Source of the DNA: Bacteroides faecis MAJ27
Lineage (GTDB): Bacteria; Bacteroidota; Bacteroidia; Bacteroidales; Bacteroidaceae
Direction of reading: 5' to 3'
NCBI RefSeq assembly: GCF_900106755.1
Contig: NZ_FNNN01000025.1
Span: forward strand, 1-64,000
Length of the DNA stretch: 64,000 bases
The translations under genes and the position numbers were made by a program. This document shows, one piece after another, positions 8,318 to 17,675 of this stretch. The notes under the pieces are model-generated. The model was not told the origin of the DNA and ran no database searches. It saw nothing but the letters and a program-made list of their open reading frames with translations. Every line of letters begins with the position of its first letter. The stretch's first letter is position 1.

Positions 8318-9265
8318 TTATTTTTGCTGACGTTGGTCAAACTCCAGTTCCACTTTTACAGGGAAATGGTCGGATGGCGTACGTGCTTCATAAGCCTTAA
8401 TGGTGATCTCTTCCGGACAATCTCTCACGTCCTCCTTTTTACTGTTTTCCCGTACACTCCGATAGGTATCGGTCAGTACACCGTATCTCTTGACGTGGAA
8501 AGAAGGGGAAACGAAGATATGGTCGATGCGGCTTTCGGTAAAACTGTTCGGATCGAAATCGTTGAAAGTACCGTTGGTCGCATATCGGTAGTCACATTTC
8601 TCATAAGAATCACAAAGTACTCCTTTGCTGACAAATGCATCGTATGACTGGTGAGTCTGGTCGACATTGAAGTCACCCGTCAGGATGACCGGCAGATTTT
8701 TGCCTCTTCCCAGCTCCTTCATCTTTTCCTGTACGAGGAAAGCGCTCTCCACACGGGCTTTCTTGCCGATATGGTCCATGTGGAGATTGAAGAACAGGAA
8801 CTCAAAACCGGTATCTTTGCATTTGAAATGTCCCCAGCTGCAAATACGAGGCAATACGGCATCCCAGCCTTTGCTCGGGACATCCGGAGTTTCCGACAAC
8901 CAGAAATCTCCTTTCTCTACGATATCGAATTTGTCAGTGCGGTAGAAGATAGCAGAGTGTTCACCTTTATCTTTACCGTCATCGCGTCCTACGCCGATAT
9001 AATCATAACCGGGGAGGGCTTCTTTCATATCTTTCAATTGGTGAAGGAAACATTCCTGTGTGCCGAAAATATCGAAGTCATGGTATTGCACAATCTGGGC
9101 AATCACCGGATAACGCTGTCCCCAACCGTTTCCGCGGGCGGAGTCGGAACCATTGGCATTTCTCAGGTTGTAGGAGGCAACAGTAAGCGAAGTAGGCTGA
9201 TAGCTCTGGCAGTTGCAGAAGACTATGGCCGCAAGGACGATAAATAAAAGGTTTCTTAGTTTCAT
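8318..9265 (-). CDS. EEP-superfamily (endonuclease/exonuclease/phosphatase) hydrolase, exported
   Basis: The 315-residue protein has an N-terminal signal (about 1-19; a cysteine pair FCNCQ sits there but is not a clean lipobox) and the full EEP motif set: SYNLRN (31-36), the metal-binding glutamate E71 in TQEC, NLHMDH, TGDFNVD, SRIDHIF and SDHFPV. EEP enzymes cleave phosphomono- or diesters with Mg2+. Being exported and inside a mannan operon, it more likely acts on a phosphorylated glycan than on DNA. Yeast mannan carries mannosyl-phosphate diesters, so removal of these is a reasonable inference. The substrate is not shown by sequence. Confidence 0.85.
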   Translation of the reverse strand: MKLRNLLFIVLAAIVFCNCQSYQPTSLTVASYNLRNANGSDSARGNGWGQRYPVIAQIVQYHDFDIFGTQECFLHQLKDMKEALPGYDYIGVGRDDGKDKGEHSAIFYRTDKFDIVEKGDFWLSETPDVPSKGWDAVLPRICSWGHFKCKDTGFEFLFFNLHMDHIGKKARVESAFLVQEKMKELGRGKNLPVILTGDFNVDQTHQSYDAFVSKGVLCDSYEKCDYRYATNGTFNDFDPNSFTESRIDHIFVSPSFHVKRYGVLTDTYRSVRENSKKEDVRDCPEEITIKAYEARTPSDHFPVKVELEFDQRQQK

Positions 9266-9323
9266 GTTTTCTTTAGTTTGTTTGGATTAGATCATTCTTT
9301 AAAGCATCCAAAAATACGACATT

Positions 9324-11606
9324 TTATTCAAATGAGAGGGAATAGGGAATATCTTTTTCAGTCGTTCCCCGTTGTTTGTTCGGAGTCGGACTCATCTGGT
9401 ACTGGATATTCGCACCCTTCAACAATTGGTCGTGTGTCAGATAATTGCGTGTGAATGTTTTGCCATTTACCTTCATATCCTTCACATAACGGTTGTCGGC
9501 GCTATTGTTGTTCGCTTTAATGGTGACGGTTTTCCCATTTTCCAGATGCAGTTTGGCTGACTTGAAAAGAGGAGTTCCCAGAATATATTGATCTGTTCCC
9601 GGACAAACGGTGTAGAATCCTAAAGCCGAGAAGACATACCAGGCAGAAGTCTGACCGTTGTCTTCGTCGCCGCAGTATCCGTCGGGACCTGCTGTATACA
9701 GCTTATCCATGATTTCGCGTACCCAGTATTGAGCTTTCCAGGGTTCTCCCGAATAGTTGTAAAGGTAAACCATGTGCTGGATGGGCTGATTGCCATGAGC
9801 GTATTGCCCCATGTTCATTACTTGCATTTCGCGCATTTCATGAATCATGCCACGGCTTTCCATGCCTAGTTTACCCGGAATGATAAAGACGGAATCCATC
9901 ATAGTATTGAACTCTTTCTTGCCTCCCATCAGATTGATTAAGCCTTCCGGATCGTGGAATACGCAGAAACTCCAGTGCCAGCTGTTACCTTCGCAGAACT
10001 CACCGCTCCAGTCTACTGCATCAAATTTCGGGTTGAATACCCCCTTGTCGTCCTTACCTACCATCAGTTTGCGTTCCGGTTGGTAAACGTTCTTGTAGTT
10101 GAGGGCACGTTGCTTGAAGATATCGATTTCGCTTGCCGGTTTGCCCAGTTTCTTTCCTAATGTGTAGATAGTCCAGTCGTTGTAAGCATATTCCAGCGTG
10201 CGGGCAACATTCTGACCTACACCGATATTGTTGGGGACATACCCCAGTTGGTTGTATGCTTCGTAAGCTACACGTCCGGAGGCGGTGCCGCGAAGATGGG
10301 CGTTTGCATCGTGTTTCAATGCTTCCCAAAGCGTTTCGATGTCATATCCGCGGAGCCCTTTTATATAGGCATCGGCTACAACAGAAGCGGAGTTGTTGCC
10401 CACCATGCAGTCACGGTGTCCGGGACTTGCCCATTCCGGTAGGAAGCCGCTTTCTTTATAAGCATTGACCAGACCTTCCTGCATCTTCTGGTTCATAGAC
10501 GGATACATCAGGTTCAGGAACGGGAACAGGCAACGGAAAGTATCCCAGAAACCGGTATCTGTGAACATATAGCCGGGCAGTACTTTGCCATTGTAAGGGC
10601 TGTAGTGCACTACTTGACCTTTGGCATCTATTTCATAGAAACTGCGTGGGAACAGCATGGAACGATACAAGCATGAATAGAAAGTACGCAGGTTGTCGAT
10701 ATTGTCATCTTCTACATCAACTTTGCTCATTTCACGGTTCCAGATATCTTTTCCTTTAGTGACTAACTGGTCGAAGCTGTTGTTGCCCAATTCTTTGAGA
10801 TTCAGTTCCGCCTGTTCGTAGCTGATAAAGGAAGAAGCTACACGGGCATGAACGATTTCTCCTTTCTTCGTGGCGAATCCGATGATTGCTCCGGTATGAT
10901 TGCCCTCAACTTCTGTTTCGTTCGGGAGGATGTTATTCTCTTTTACACCGGAAGTAAAGGTAAACGGCTTGTCGAACTTGATGACAAAATAATTCTTGAA
11001 GTTCTCCGGCACCCCGCCGCTATTCCTGGTGGAATAACCGATGATTTTGTTCTCTTCCGGAATCACCTTTACATACGAACCTTTATCGAATGCATCGAGA
11101 ATGACATAAGCATTCTTGGTTTCCGGATACGTGAAACGGAACATAACGGCACGCTCCGTGGGTACAAGTTCCGTAGTAACGTCGTGGTCTGCGAGATACA
11201 CCTTATAATAATAAGGTTTGGCAACTTCCGCTTTGTGCGAGAACCAACTGGCACGTTGGTCTTGGTCGAATACGAGTCCGCCGGTGATTGGCATGATGGC
11301 AAACTGACCATAATCGTTCATCCACGGACTAGGCTGGTGTGTTTGTTTGAAGCCACGGATTTTGTCGGCATTGTAAGTGTATGCCCAGCCGTCGCCCATT
11401 TTGCCGGTTTGCGGTGTCCAGAAGTTCATTCCCCACGGCAATGCCGTAGCCGGATATGTATTTCCGGTCGATAACTCAAACTTGGATTGCGTTCCTACCA
11501 GCGTACTGACATAGTCTACCGGATTCTTGACGGCAGAAATATGCATGCTGTACAGCACCGCACCCCCAATAAATAACAGGTGTTTAAATGAAAGATGTGT
11601 TTTCAT
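9324..11606 (-). CDS. GH92 exo-alpha-mannosidase
   Basis: The 760-residue enzyme begins at ATG 11604-11606 (MKTHLSFK); an in-frame TTG two codons earlier is less likely. After a Sec signal come the GH92 N-terminal beta-sandwich and the (alpha/alpha)6 domain. Family hallmarks include LSTGNTYPATALPWGM, HQPSPWMNDYGQF, FTDTGFWDTFR, EGNSWHWSF and the near-universal GDEDNGQTSAWYVFSALGFY block, which contains the aspartates thought to activate water. GH92 enzymes are calcium-dependent, inverting exo-mannosidases, usually on alpha-1,2 or alpha-1,3 side chains. This is the first gene of the minus-strand operon and is divergent from the HTCS gene. The corresponding B. thetaiotaomicron gene is BT3784 (from memory). 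Confidence 0.95.
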   Translation of the reverse strand: MKTHLSFKHLLFIGGAVLYSMHISAVKNPVDYVSTLVGTQSKFELSTGNTYPATALPWGMNFWTPQTGKMGDGWAYTYNADKIRGFKQTHQPSPWMNDYGQFAIMPITGGLVFDQDQRASWFSHKAEVAKPYYYKVYLADHDVTTELVPTERAVMFRFTYPETKNAYVILDAFDKGSYVKVIPEENKIIGYSTRNSGGVPENFKNYFVIKFDKPFTFTSGVKENNILPNETEVEGNHTGAIIGFATKKGEIVHARVASSFISYEQAELNLKELGNNSFDQLVTKGKDIWNREMSKVDVEDDNIDNLRTFYSCLYRSMLFPRSFYEIDAKGQVVHYSPYNGKVLPGYMFTDTGFWDTFRCLFPFLNLMYPSMNQKMQEGLVNAYKESGFLPEWASPGHRDCMVGNNSASVVADAYIKGLRGYDIETLWEALKHDANAHLRGTASGRVAYEAYNQLGYVPNNIGVGQNVARTLEYAYNDWTIYTLGKKLGKPASEIDIFKQRALNYKNVYQPERKLMVGKDDKGVFNPKFDAVDWSGEFCEGNSWHWSFCVFHDPEGLINLMGGKKEFNTMMDSVFIIPGKLGMESRGMIHEMREMQVMNMGQYAHGNQPIQHMVYLYNYSGEPWKAQYWVREIMDKLYTAGPDGYCGDEDNGQTSAWYVFSALGFYTVCPGTDQYILGTPLFKSAKLHLENGKTVTIKANNNSADNRYVKDMKVNGKTFTRNYLTHDQLLKGANIQYQMSPTPNKQRGTTEKDIPYSLSFE

Positions 11607-11778
11607 GAACAAATGAATTTATGTATAAAATTAGTTTCTGTGACGAAAATAGAGAGAAAAGGAATGCATCTGCAGGAAGTGGAAATACTAAATCGCTCCG
11701 TGGCGCTGTAATTAACCAAACTGGCACGCATTTTTACATATATTCTGCGCCAAAAAAGTGCTGGATAGTTTTTTTGTT

Positions 11779-11786
11779 TACCTTTG
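11779..11786 (+). promoter_or_regulatory. Candidate -7 element for the mannan HTCS gene
   Basis: TACCTTTG fits TAnnTTTG and sits 29 bases before the ATG at 11816, giving a short leader. No clear -33 TTTG is present at the usual 19-21 nt spacing. Confidence 0.45.
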
Positions 11787-11794
11787 TCATATTG

Positions 11795-11802
11795 CAAATC
11801 TA
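11795..11802 (-). promoter_or_regulatory. Candidate -7 element for the GH92-led operon
   Basis: The minus strand reads TAGATTTG, a match to TAnnTTTG, about 190 bases before GH92. It lies back-to-back with the HTCS -7 box. The long leader and missing -33 box make this weak. Confidence 0.25.
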
Positions 11803-11815
11803 AGGATTCTATGCC

Positions 11816-14800
11816 ATGAAAAAACATTGTATTTTACTTTTCTTCTGCTGCCTTAATATACTGATGAATACAGCCGGCGCCTATAATCTGAAACAGGTTG
11901 CTGACAAAGAATATATGTCTAACAGTGCTATAACTTCGCTGTGCCAGGACGACAAAGGACTGATGTGGATTGGCACTTGTGATGGACTCAATGTCTATGA
12001 TGGCCGGGCGGTCGAAGAGTTTAAGATCTGTGACAAGGAAGGTTACTTGTCCGGCAATCAAATTGATAATATTATCTATACCGGTGACGATACTTATTGG
12101 TTTCAGACTTATTATAGTTTGATTCGTCTTGACCGTAAAACGAATTCTATTACACGTTTTTATGAATTTCAGAAACTGTTTCCGATGAATAAGGATAATC
12201 ATGGTACCTTATTTATTATTAAGGATAGCGACTGCGTTTACTATTTTCATAAAAAGGAAGGGGTCTTTAAAAAAATCAATGTTGCTGGTATTCCGATTTC
12301 AGATGTTATTACTTTCTTCTTTGATAATAATAATCGCATGTGGGTAATAATGAGAGGGTATAATCGGTGTTACGATCTTCAGCAGGATTCCGTTACTGGT
12401 AATATTACGTTGACGTCACAAAAAAGTGGTTTGGAACACCACACACCGTTGATTTATTGTACTCATGATGACGGGACTATCTATTATGTAGATAAGGAAT
12501 ACAATCTTTATACATTTTATATTGAAAGCAAGCAGAAAGAGTTTGTTGTTAATTTGGGGACGAAAATACAGGCACATGACAGAATTTCCACGATTATTAA
12601 ATATCATGATAGCTTCTTTGTCGGATTAATGATTGATGGTGTTCTTATATTGGAAAAACCAAAAGGCAGCAATGAATATCAGATTCAGCCGTTACCTATA
12701 AACAGCGGAGTGTTCAGCTTGGTGAAAGATCGCTTTCAGGATCTTATCTGGATAGCTACAGATGGGCAGGGTGTTTATCTTTATTCGAATCCTCTTTATT
12801 CTATAAAGTCGGTTGTGTTGAGTAACTATACCGAAAAGATAGAACGTCCCGTGCGTGCGCTGTTGCTTGACAAAGAACGTACTTTCTGGATCGGCACTAA
12901 AGGAAATGGTATACTTAAGATCTATGATTATGAGGTAGATAAGGATATTTCAGACTGCCGTTCGGAGGTCTTGACAATATCTAACAGTGGTTTGGGTAGC
13001 AATGCGGTCTATTGTATCAAGGGAAGTAACCGTAACTTACTATGGATTGGTGATGAGGAAGGATTGAATTTTTATTCGTATCGTGAGCGACGTATTAAGA
13101 AAATTCCTCTCTGGATTGATAACGAGGAGATTAAATATATACATGATATTTATGAAACGGAAGATTCGGAATTGTGGTTGGCTAGTGTGGGAATGGGAAT
13201 AGTAAGAGCGCGTATCGGAGGCACACCGGATCATCCGGTTCTTGAAAATATGCAGCGCTATGTGGCTAATGCCGGAGAGTTCGGTTCCAATTGTTTCTTT
13301 ACCATTTGCAAAGGAGACAGCTTGGGGTTACTATTCGGCAATATGGGGTCTGGAGTATTTCGTTTCAATGAAATCAGTAATGGATTGGAGCCGTTGACCA
13401 CTCATAAGTATGAGAATATGAATTTGAACAAGGTAGTGCCCATTGTTAAAGATGACGCAAACAATTATTTGATCGGTACTACTTATGGAGTAATCAAGTA
13501 TACTTCAGAAAACTCTTATAAACTGTTTAATGCGAAAGACGGTTTTCTGAATAGTACTATTCATGCCATTCTGAGGCACTCACCTGATAACTTCTGGCTG
13601 AGTACAAATCAAGGCTTGATTAATTTTGATACCAAAAGAGATGTATTCCGTTCTTATGGTTTTGGTGACGGGCTTAAAGTTGTTGAATTTAGTGATGGTG
13701 CTTCTTACAGAGATCCGCAAACAGGCACCTTGTTCTTTGGAGGAATCAACGGATTTGTAGCCATTCAGGCAGACGGACGTCCCGAACAGCTTTATATGCC
13801 TCCCATTTATTTTGATAAACTCTCTATCTTTGGAGAACAATACAATCTGGGAGAATTCATCACCCGGAAAAAGGAGAATGAAGTGTTGAACCTGAAATAT
13901 GACCAGAACTTCTTTGCAGTTTCATTCACTTCTGTCGATTACTTGACCGGAAATAACTGTACCTATTCCTATAAGTTAAAAGGCTTGAGTGACCAATGGA
14001 TCAATAATGGAAAAGAAAGTTCTGTCTCCTTTACGAATATGGCCCCCGGCGAATATACCTTATTGGTGAAATACTACAATAGTGTATTTGATAAAGAGAG
14101 TGATGTCTATTCTTTGTTAATCCGGATAGGTGACCCGTGGTATGCTTCTTGGTGGGCATATCTTATTTATACTTTATGTCTGCTGCTGATGGTCACTCTG
14201 CTGGTACGCTCATTTATCCTCCGTACTAAGCGGAAAAAGCAGGAACTGCTCAATGAAATAGAGCAGCGCCATCAAAAGAATGTATTTGAGTCGAAACTTC
14301 GTTTCTTCACTAACATAGCTCATGAATTTTGTACTCCATTGACCCTTATCTATGGTCCTTGCGGGCGTATTCTGTCATCGAAAGGACTCAGCAAATTTGT
14401 CATTGATTACGTTCAGATGATTCAGACGAATGCGGAACGCTTGAATAACTTGATTCACGAACTGATCGAGTTCCGCCGTATCGAAACGGGGAATCGGGAA
14501 GTGCGTATAGAGACTTTGAATGTATCTTCTTTAATGAAAAATACGGCAAAGATCTTTGTTGATATGGCTAAATCCCGAAATATCACTTTCTTGAGTAAGA
14601 TACCGGAGCAAGTTTCCTGGAACTCAGACAAAGGTTTTTTGAATACCATTATTATCAATCTGATATCCAATGCTTTCAAATACACCCCGGATGGGAAAAG
14701 TATTAAAATAGAAGTGGATACCAATGATGAAAACCTGCTGGTCCTCCGGGTTGCCAATGAGGGAAGTACAATCAAGGAAGAAGACTTCCAGTATGTATTC

Positions 14801-15856
14801 AACCGTTATGCTATTTTGGATAGCTTTGAAAATCAGGATGAAAAGAACTTCTCCCGCAATGGTCTGGGGCTTGCTATCTCTTACAATATGGCCCAACTGC
14901 TGAATGGAACGTTGAAAGTGGAAAATACTCCTGACGGCTGGGTTTTGTTTACGTTGTCATTACCTCCATTGAAAGTGAGCACTGGTGTATCATCTTCTAA
15001 ACGAATAACTTCGGAGTATATCCCTAAGATAGAGTCGCAACTTGCCTTGAAACTTCCTCACTATGAATTTGACAAGATGAGGCCAACGCTACTGGTTATC
15101 GATGATGAACTGGAAATGTTGTGGTTCATTGGTGAAATCTTCTCTAACGATTTCAATGTGGTTACTTTGCAAGATCCGGAGCGGATTGAACAGGTCATGA
15201 ATGAAGTCTATCCCAATGTGATTATCTGTGATGTCATGATGCCGGGAATTGGAGGCATTGAACTGACGAAGCGAATTAAATCAGTGAAAGAAACGGCTCA
15301 CATTCCTATTATCATGGTATCCGGACGGCATGAAATGGAGCAGCAGATGGCTGCACTTTCTGCAGGGGCAGAGATGTATATCACCAAACCGTTTAATGCG
15401 GAATATCTTCGCATTTCCGTCTGCCAGATGCTAGAGCGTAAGGAGGTGCTGAAAGACTATTTCAGTTCAGCGATCAGTTCTTTTGAAAAAACGGACGGAA
15501 AACTGACACATAAAGAATCAAAGAAATTCCAGCAATCTGTTTTGAAGATAATCAATGACCATATTCAGGAAAAAGAACTGACTCCTCGTTTTATAGCCGA
15601 TCATTTGGCAATCAGTGTCCGCAGCCTTTACCGGAAAATGGAAGAAATTGGTGAAGAAAGTCCTACGATTTTGATAAAGGAGTGTCGTTTGCATGTGGCC
15701 AAGGATTTATTGTTGAAGACCCAGAAGACGATTGATGAAATAGTCTTTGAATCGGGCTTCTCAAATAAGGTTACTTTCTTTAAAGTATTTCGTGAAAAGT
15801 ATGGATGTACGCCAAAAGAATTCCGAATGAAAAACTTGGAGGAAGTCCGGAAGTAG
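11816..15856 (+). CDS. Hybrid two-component system sensor-regulator (HTCS) of the mannan locus
   Basis: This 1346-residue protein combines a whole phosphorelay in one chain. A signal peptide (about 1-22) is followed by a periplasmic sensor of repeated reg_prop beta-propeller blades (e.g. GLMWIGTCDGLNVYDG) and a Y_Y_Y domain ending near 770. One membrane segment follows (about 775-800, WWAYLIYTLCLLL), then a histidine kinase with H836 in NIAHEFCTPLTLI, an ATPase domain (NLISNAFKYTP, NGLGLAIS), a receiver with phospho-acceptor D1139 in IICDVMMPG, and a C-terminal AraC-type HTH. Homologues bind a glycan fragment in the periplasm and activate their own polysaccharide locus. Its place between the enzyme operon and the SusCD operon fits control of both. 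The H-box has Cys where Arg is usual (HEFCTPL for HELRTPL). Confidence 0.95.
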   Translation: MKKHCILLFFCCLNILMNTAGAYNLKQVADKEYMSNSAITSLCQDDKGLMWIGTCDGLNVYDGRAVEEFKICDKEGYLSGNQIDNIIYTGDDTYWFQTYYSLIRLDRKTNSITRFYEFQKLFPMNKDNHGTLFIIKDSDCVYYFHKKEGVFKKINVAGIPISDVITFFFDNNNRMWVIMRGYNRCYDLQQDSVTGNITLTSQKSGLEHHTPLIYCTHDDGTIYYVDKEYNLYTFYIESKQKEFVVNLGTKIQAHDRISTIIKYHDSFFVGLMIDGVLILEKPKGSNEYQIQPLPINSGVFSLVKDRFQDLIWIATDGQGVYLYSNPLYSIKSVVLSNYTEKIERPVRALLLDKERTFWIGTKGNGILKIYDYEVDKDISDCRSEVLTISNSGLGSNAVYCIKGSNRNLLWIGDEEGLNFYSYRERRIKKIPLWIDNEEIKYIHDIYETEDSELWLASVGMGIVRARIGGTPDHPVLENMQRYVANAGEFGSNCFFTICKGDSLGLLFGNMGSGVFRFNEISNGLEPLTTHKYENMNLNKVVPIVKDDANNYLIGTTYGVIKYTSENSYKLFNAKDGFLNSTIHAILRHSPDNFWLSTNQGLINFDTKRDVFRSYGFGDGLKVVEFSDGASYRDPQTGTLFFGGINGFVAIQADGRPEQLYMPPIYFDKLSIFGEQYNLGEFITRKKENEVLNLKYDQNFFAVSFTSVDYLTGNNCTYSYKLKGLSDQWINNGKESSVSFTNMAPGEYTLLVKYYNSVFDKESDVYSLLIRIGDPWYASWWAYLIYTLCLLLMVTLLVRSFILRTKRKKQELLNEIEQRHQKNVFESKLRFFTNIAHEFCTPLTLIYGPCGRILSSKGLSKFVIDYVQMIQTNAERLNNLIHELIEFRRIETGNREVRIETLNVSSLMKNTAKIFVDMAKSRNITFLSKIPEQVSWNSDKGFLNTIIINLISNAFKYTPDGKSIKIEVDTNDENLLVLRVANEGSTIKEEDFQYVFNRYAILDSFENQDEKNFSRNGLGLAISYNMAQLLNGTLKVENTPDGWVLFTLSLPPLKVSTGVSSSKRITSEYIPKIESQLALKLPHYEFDKMRPTLLVIDDELEMLWFIGEIFSNDFNVVTLQDPERIEQVMNEVYPNVIICDVMMPGIGGIELTKRIKSVKETAHIPIIMVSGRHEMEQQMAALSAGAEMYITKPFNAEYLRISVCQMLERKEVLKDYFSSAISSFEKTDGKLTHKESKKFQQSVLKIINDHIQEKELTPRFIADHLAISVRSLYRKMEEIGEESPTILIKECRLHVAKDLLLKTQKTIDEIVFESGFSNKVTFFKVFREKYGCTPKEFRMKNLEEVRK

Positions 15857-16287
15857 ACCGGATGATAATATGTCTCCTGTTCTGTTGGAAAGGAAGGGTG
15901 AAAAGCCTGAAACGTCTGTAGTAAACGTTGGTGCCAGAAAGGTAAATATGAGGCATAATGCCTTTTCATCATTCCTGTTGATTTAATCTCTGTTTTATTG
16001 GCGAGGATTTTGATTCTTTAATTGAGGTAGAAATATTATCAAATCATGCCAAAATAGTAAATATCCCTGCCGTGTGAAGCAAAAGATAATGGTCGAAATA
16101 TAAGAAATCTGGCAAACATACTAATTTTGCTGCTGCATTAGAAAAGCAAGAATATATAATTTGTATAACTAAATATCTTGAGAACTATGAATCAACCACA
16201 CGATCCTCCTCCACTCATCTTATCTTTTTGTATGTAGTGTTTTCCTTTATCTTTTATTTTTTTTGTTTGAATTAAATTTAATAACTT
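15857..16287 (+). other. Intergenic region upstream of the SusCD operon
   Basis: This 431-bp region has no large ORF. It contains a small hairpin past the HTCS stop (AGGCA at 15951-15955, TGCCT at 15959-15963, then TTT; a weak terminator at best), a -7 box at 16122-16129, a possible short leader ORF at 16187-16237 and a pyrimidine-rich tract at 16200-16270 before the first structural gene. It is the expected site of HTCS binding, but I cannot identify the operator. Confidence 0.5.
16122..16129 (+). promoter_or_regulatory. Candidate -7 element for the SusCD operon
   Basis: TAATTTTG fits TAnnTTTG and would give a leader of about 150 nt before the ATG at 16288. No clear -33 box is seen, which is acceptable for a promoter needing an activator such as the adjacent HTCS. 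Confidence 0.4.
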
Positions 16288-17652
16288 ATGAAAATTGAAT
16301 TATTAAAGAAGCGCAAGCTTGAAATCGGATTATCTTTATTTATAGGGATGTCTGTATTTTGGGGGTGTAACAATGATTTGACCCCAATAAATCAAAGTAA
16401 AACTTTTCCTCCTGATTTGAATGCACCATCAGTGTTTGAAAGTTTCTCTCCTGACAGTGGTGGTATTGGCACCCAATTGATTATCCGCGGAAAGAATTTT
16501 GGTTCGGATCCCAATTATGTGAAAGTTACTGTTAATAATAAGGAAGCGGCTATTGTAGGAATGGACGATGAGGTAATCTATGCCATTGTCCCTGCACGTG
16601 CAGATACAGGCTATGTTCGTCTGTTTATAGGTAAAGACGATAATATAGAAGAGTATGCTTCTGAGACAAAATTCCGTTATCAGTTTAAACGTAATGTGAC
16701 GACTATGGTGGGACAACACGGTATGAATGGCCGTGAAGATGGTAGCTATGCTAATTCTAAGCTGCAAAGGACGTGGTTCTTGCTGACTGATAAAGACGGA
16801 ACGGTATTTTTTGTAGATGAAGGTCGTGGTCAGACACAGAATGGTGCTTTGCGCCGTGCTCGTAACGGTGAAGTGGAAACATTGGTGCAGTGTTCTAGCG
16901 GTCCGTTCCAATCGCCTACATGTTTGGCTTTCAGTCCGGATCAGGATACACTGTATATTTCTCAGTATTCATATACAGATGAGGAAAATACGAAAACAGA
17001 CTTCAACATTATTTATGTGACACGAGAAGGTGGTTTTGTGGATGTAAGAGGACTTTGTAGAGCAAAGAAAGTCGGAACTACAGGGCTTGCCGTACATCCG
17101 AAAACAGGAGAAGTATTCTTTTGCAATAAAGGAACTGGTTATATCTATCGTTATGATGGTCCGGAGTATGAGGATTTCACTCCTCTTTTCAGAATAAACA
17201 ATGCAATGGAAATAGAAACCCGCATGACTTTTAACTCCGAAGGTACTATTCTTTATGTAGCGGTGTGTAATCGTCATTGTATCTATCAGGTTCCTTATGA
17301 TGCTTCTACTCGTACTTTCGGTGTACCGGTTCTTTTTGTCGGAGCATGGGACGAGAGTGGTTATGTAAATGGGACAGGAGCTACTGTGCGTTTGAACAAG
17401 CCGGAACAAATGGCATTTGATGAGGATGGCAATATGTTTGTACCTGAACGTAATAACCATATCATTCGGAAAATTACTCCTGCAGGTTCTGCTACTTTAT
17501 ATGCCGGGCGACCGGAGCAAAGTGGTTTTGGAGACGGACTGCCAGAAGAGGCAAAATTCAATCAGCCGGAATGTGTAACGGTGTATCCGGATAACTCAAT
17601 ATATGTGGCTGACCGTGATAACCATGTCATTCGTCGTGTGACAGTAGAATAA
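16288..17652 (+). CDS. IPT/TIG plus NHL beta-propeller surface lipoprotein
   Basis: The 454-residue protein starts with a lipoprotein signal: the lipobox FWGC places the modified cysteine near residue 27, followed by NND, compatible with surface export. Residues about 45-130 form an IPT/TIG immunoglobulin-like domain (PDSGGIGTQLIIRGKNFG), and the rest is an NHL-type propeller with repeats such as LNKPEQMAFDEDGNMFVPERNNHIIRKI (in part) and FNQPECVTVYPDNSIYVADRDNHVIRRV (in part). Such proteins occur beside SusCD and are thought to be extra surface glycan-binding or scaffold proteins; binding has not been shown here. It is the first gene of the operon, 23 bp before SusC, and matches the position of BT3787 (from memory). 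Confidence 0.82.
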   Translation: MKIELLKKRKLEIGLSLFIGMSVFWGCNNDLTPINQSKTFPPDLNAPSVFESFSPDSGGIGTQLIIRGKNFGSDPNYVKVTVNNKEAAIVGMDDEVIYAIVPARADTGYVRLFIGKDDNIEEYASETKFRYQFKRNVTTMVGQHGMNGREDGSYANSKLQRTWFLLTDKDGTVFFVDEGRGQTQNGALRRARNGEVETLVQCSSGPFQSPTCLAFSPDQDTLYISQYSYTDEENTKTDFNIIYVTREGGFVDVRGLCRAKKVGTTGLAVHPKTGEVFFCNKGTGYIYRYDGPEYEDFTPLFRINNAMEIETRMTFNSEGTILYVAVCNRHCIYQVPYDASTRTFGVPVLFVGAWDESGYVNGTGATVRLNKPEQMAFDEDGNMFVPERNNHIIRKITPAGSATLYAGRPEQSGFGDGLPEEAKFNQPECVTVYPDNSIYVADRDNHVIRRVTVE

Positions 17653-17675
17653 ATAATTTATTAAAAGAATTATCC

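Noticed and set aside
10848..11474. 208-codon open frame on the plus strand
   Set aside because: It is antisense inside GH92 with no supporting features.
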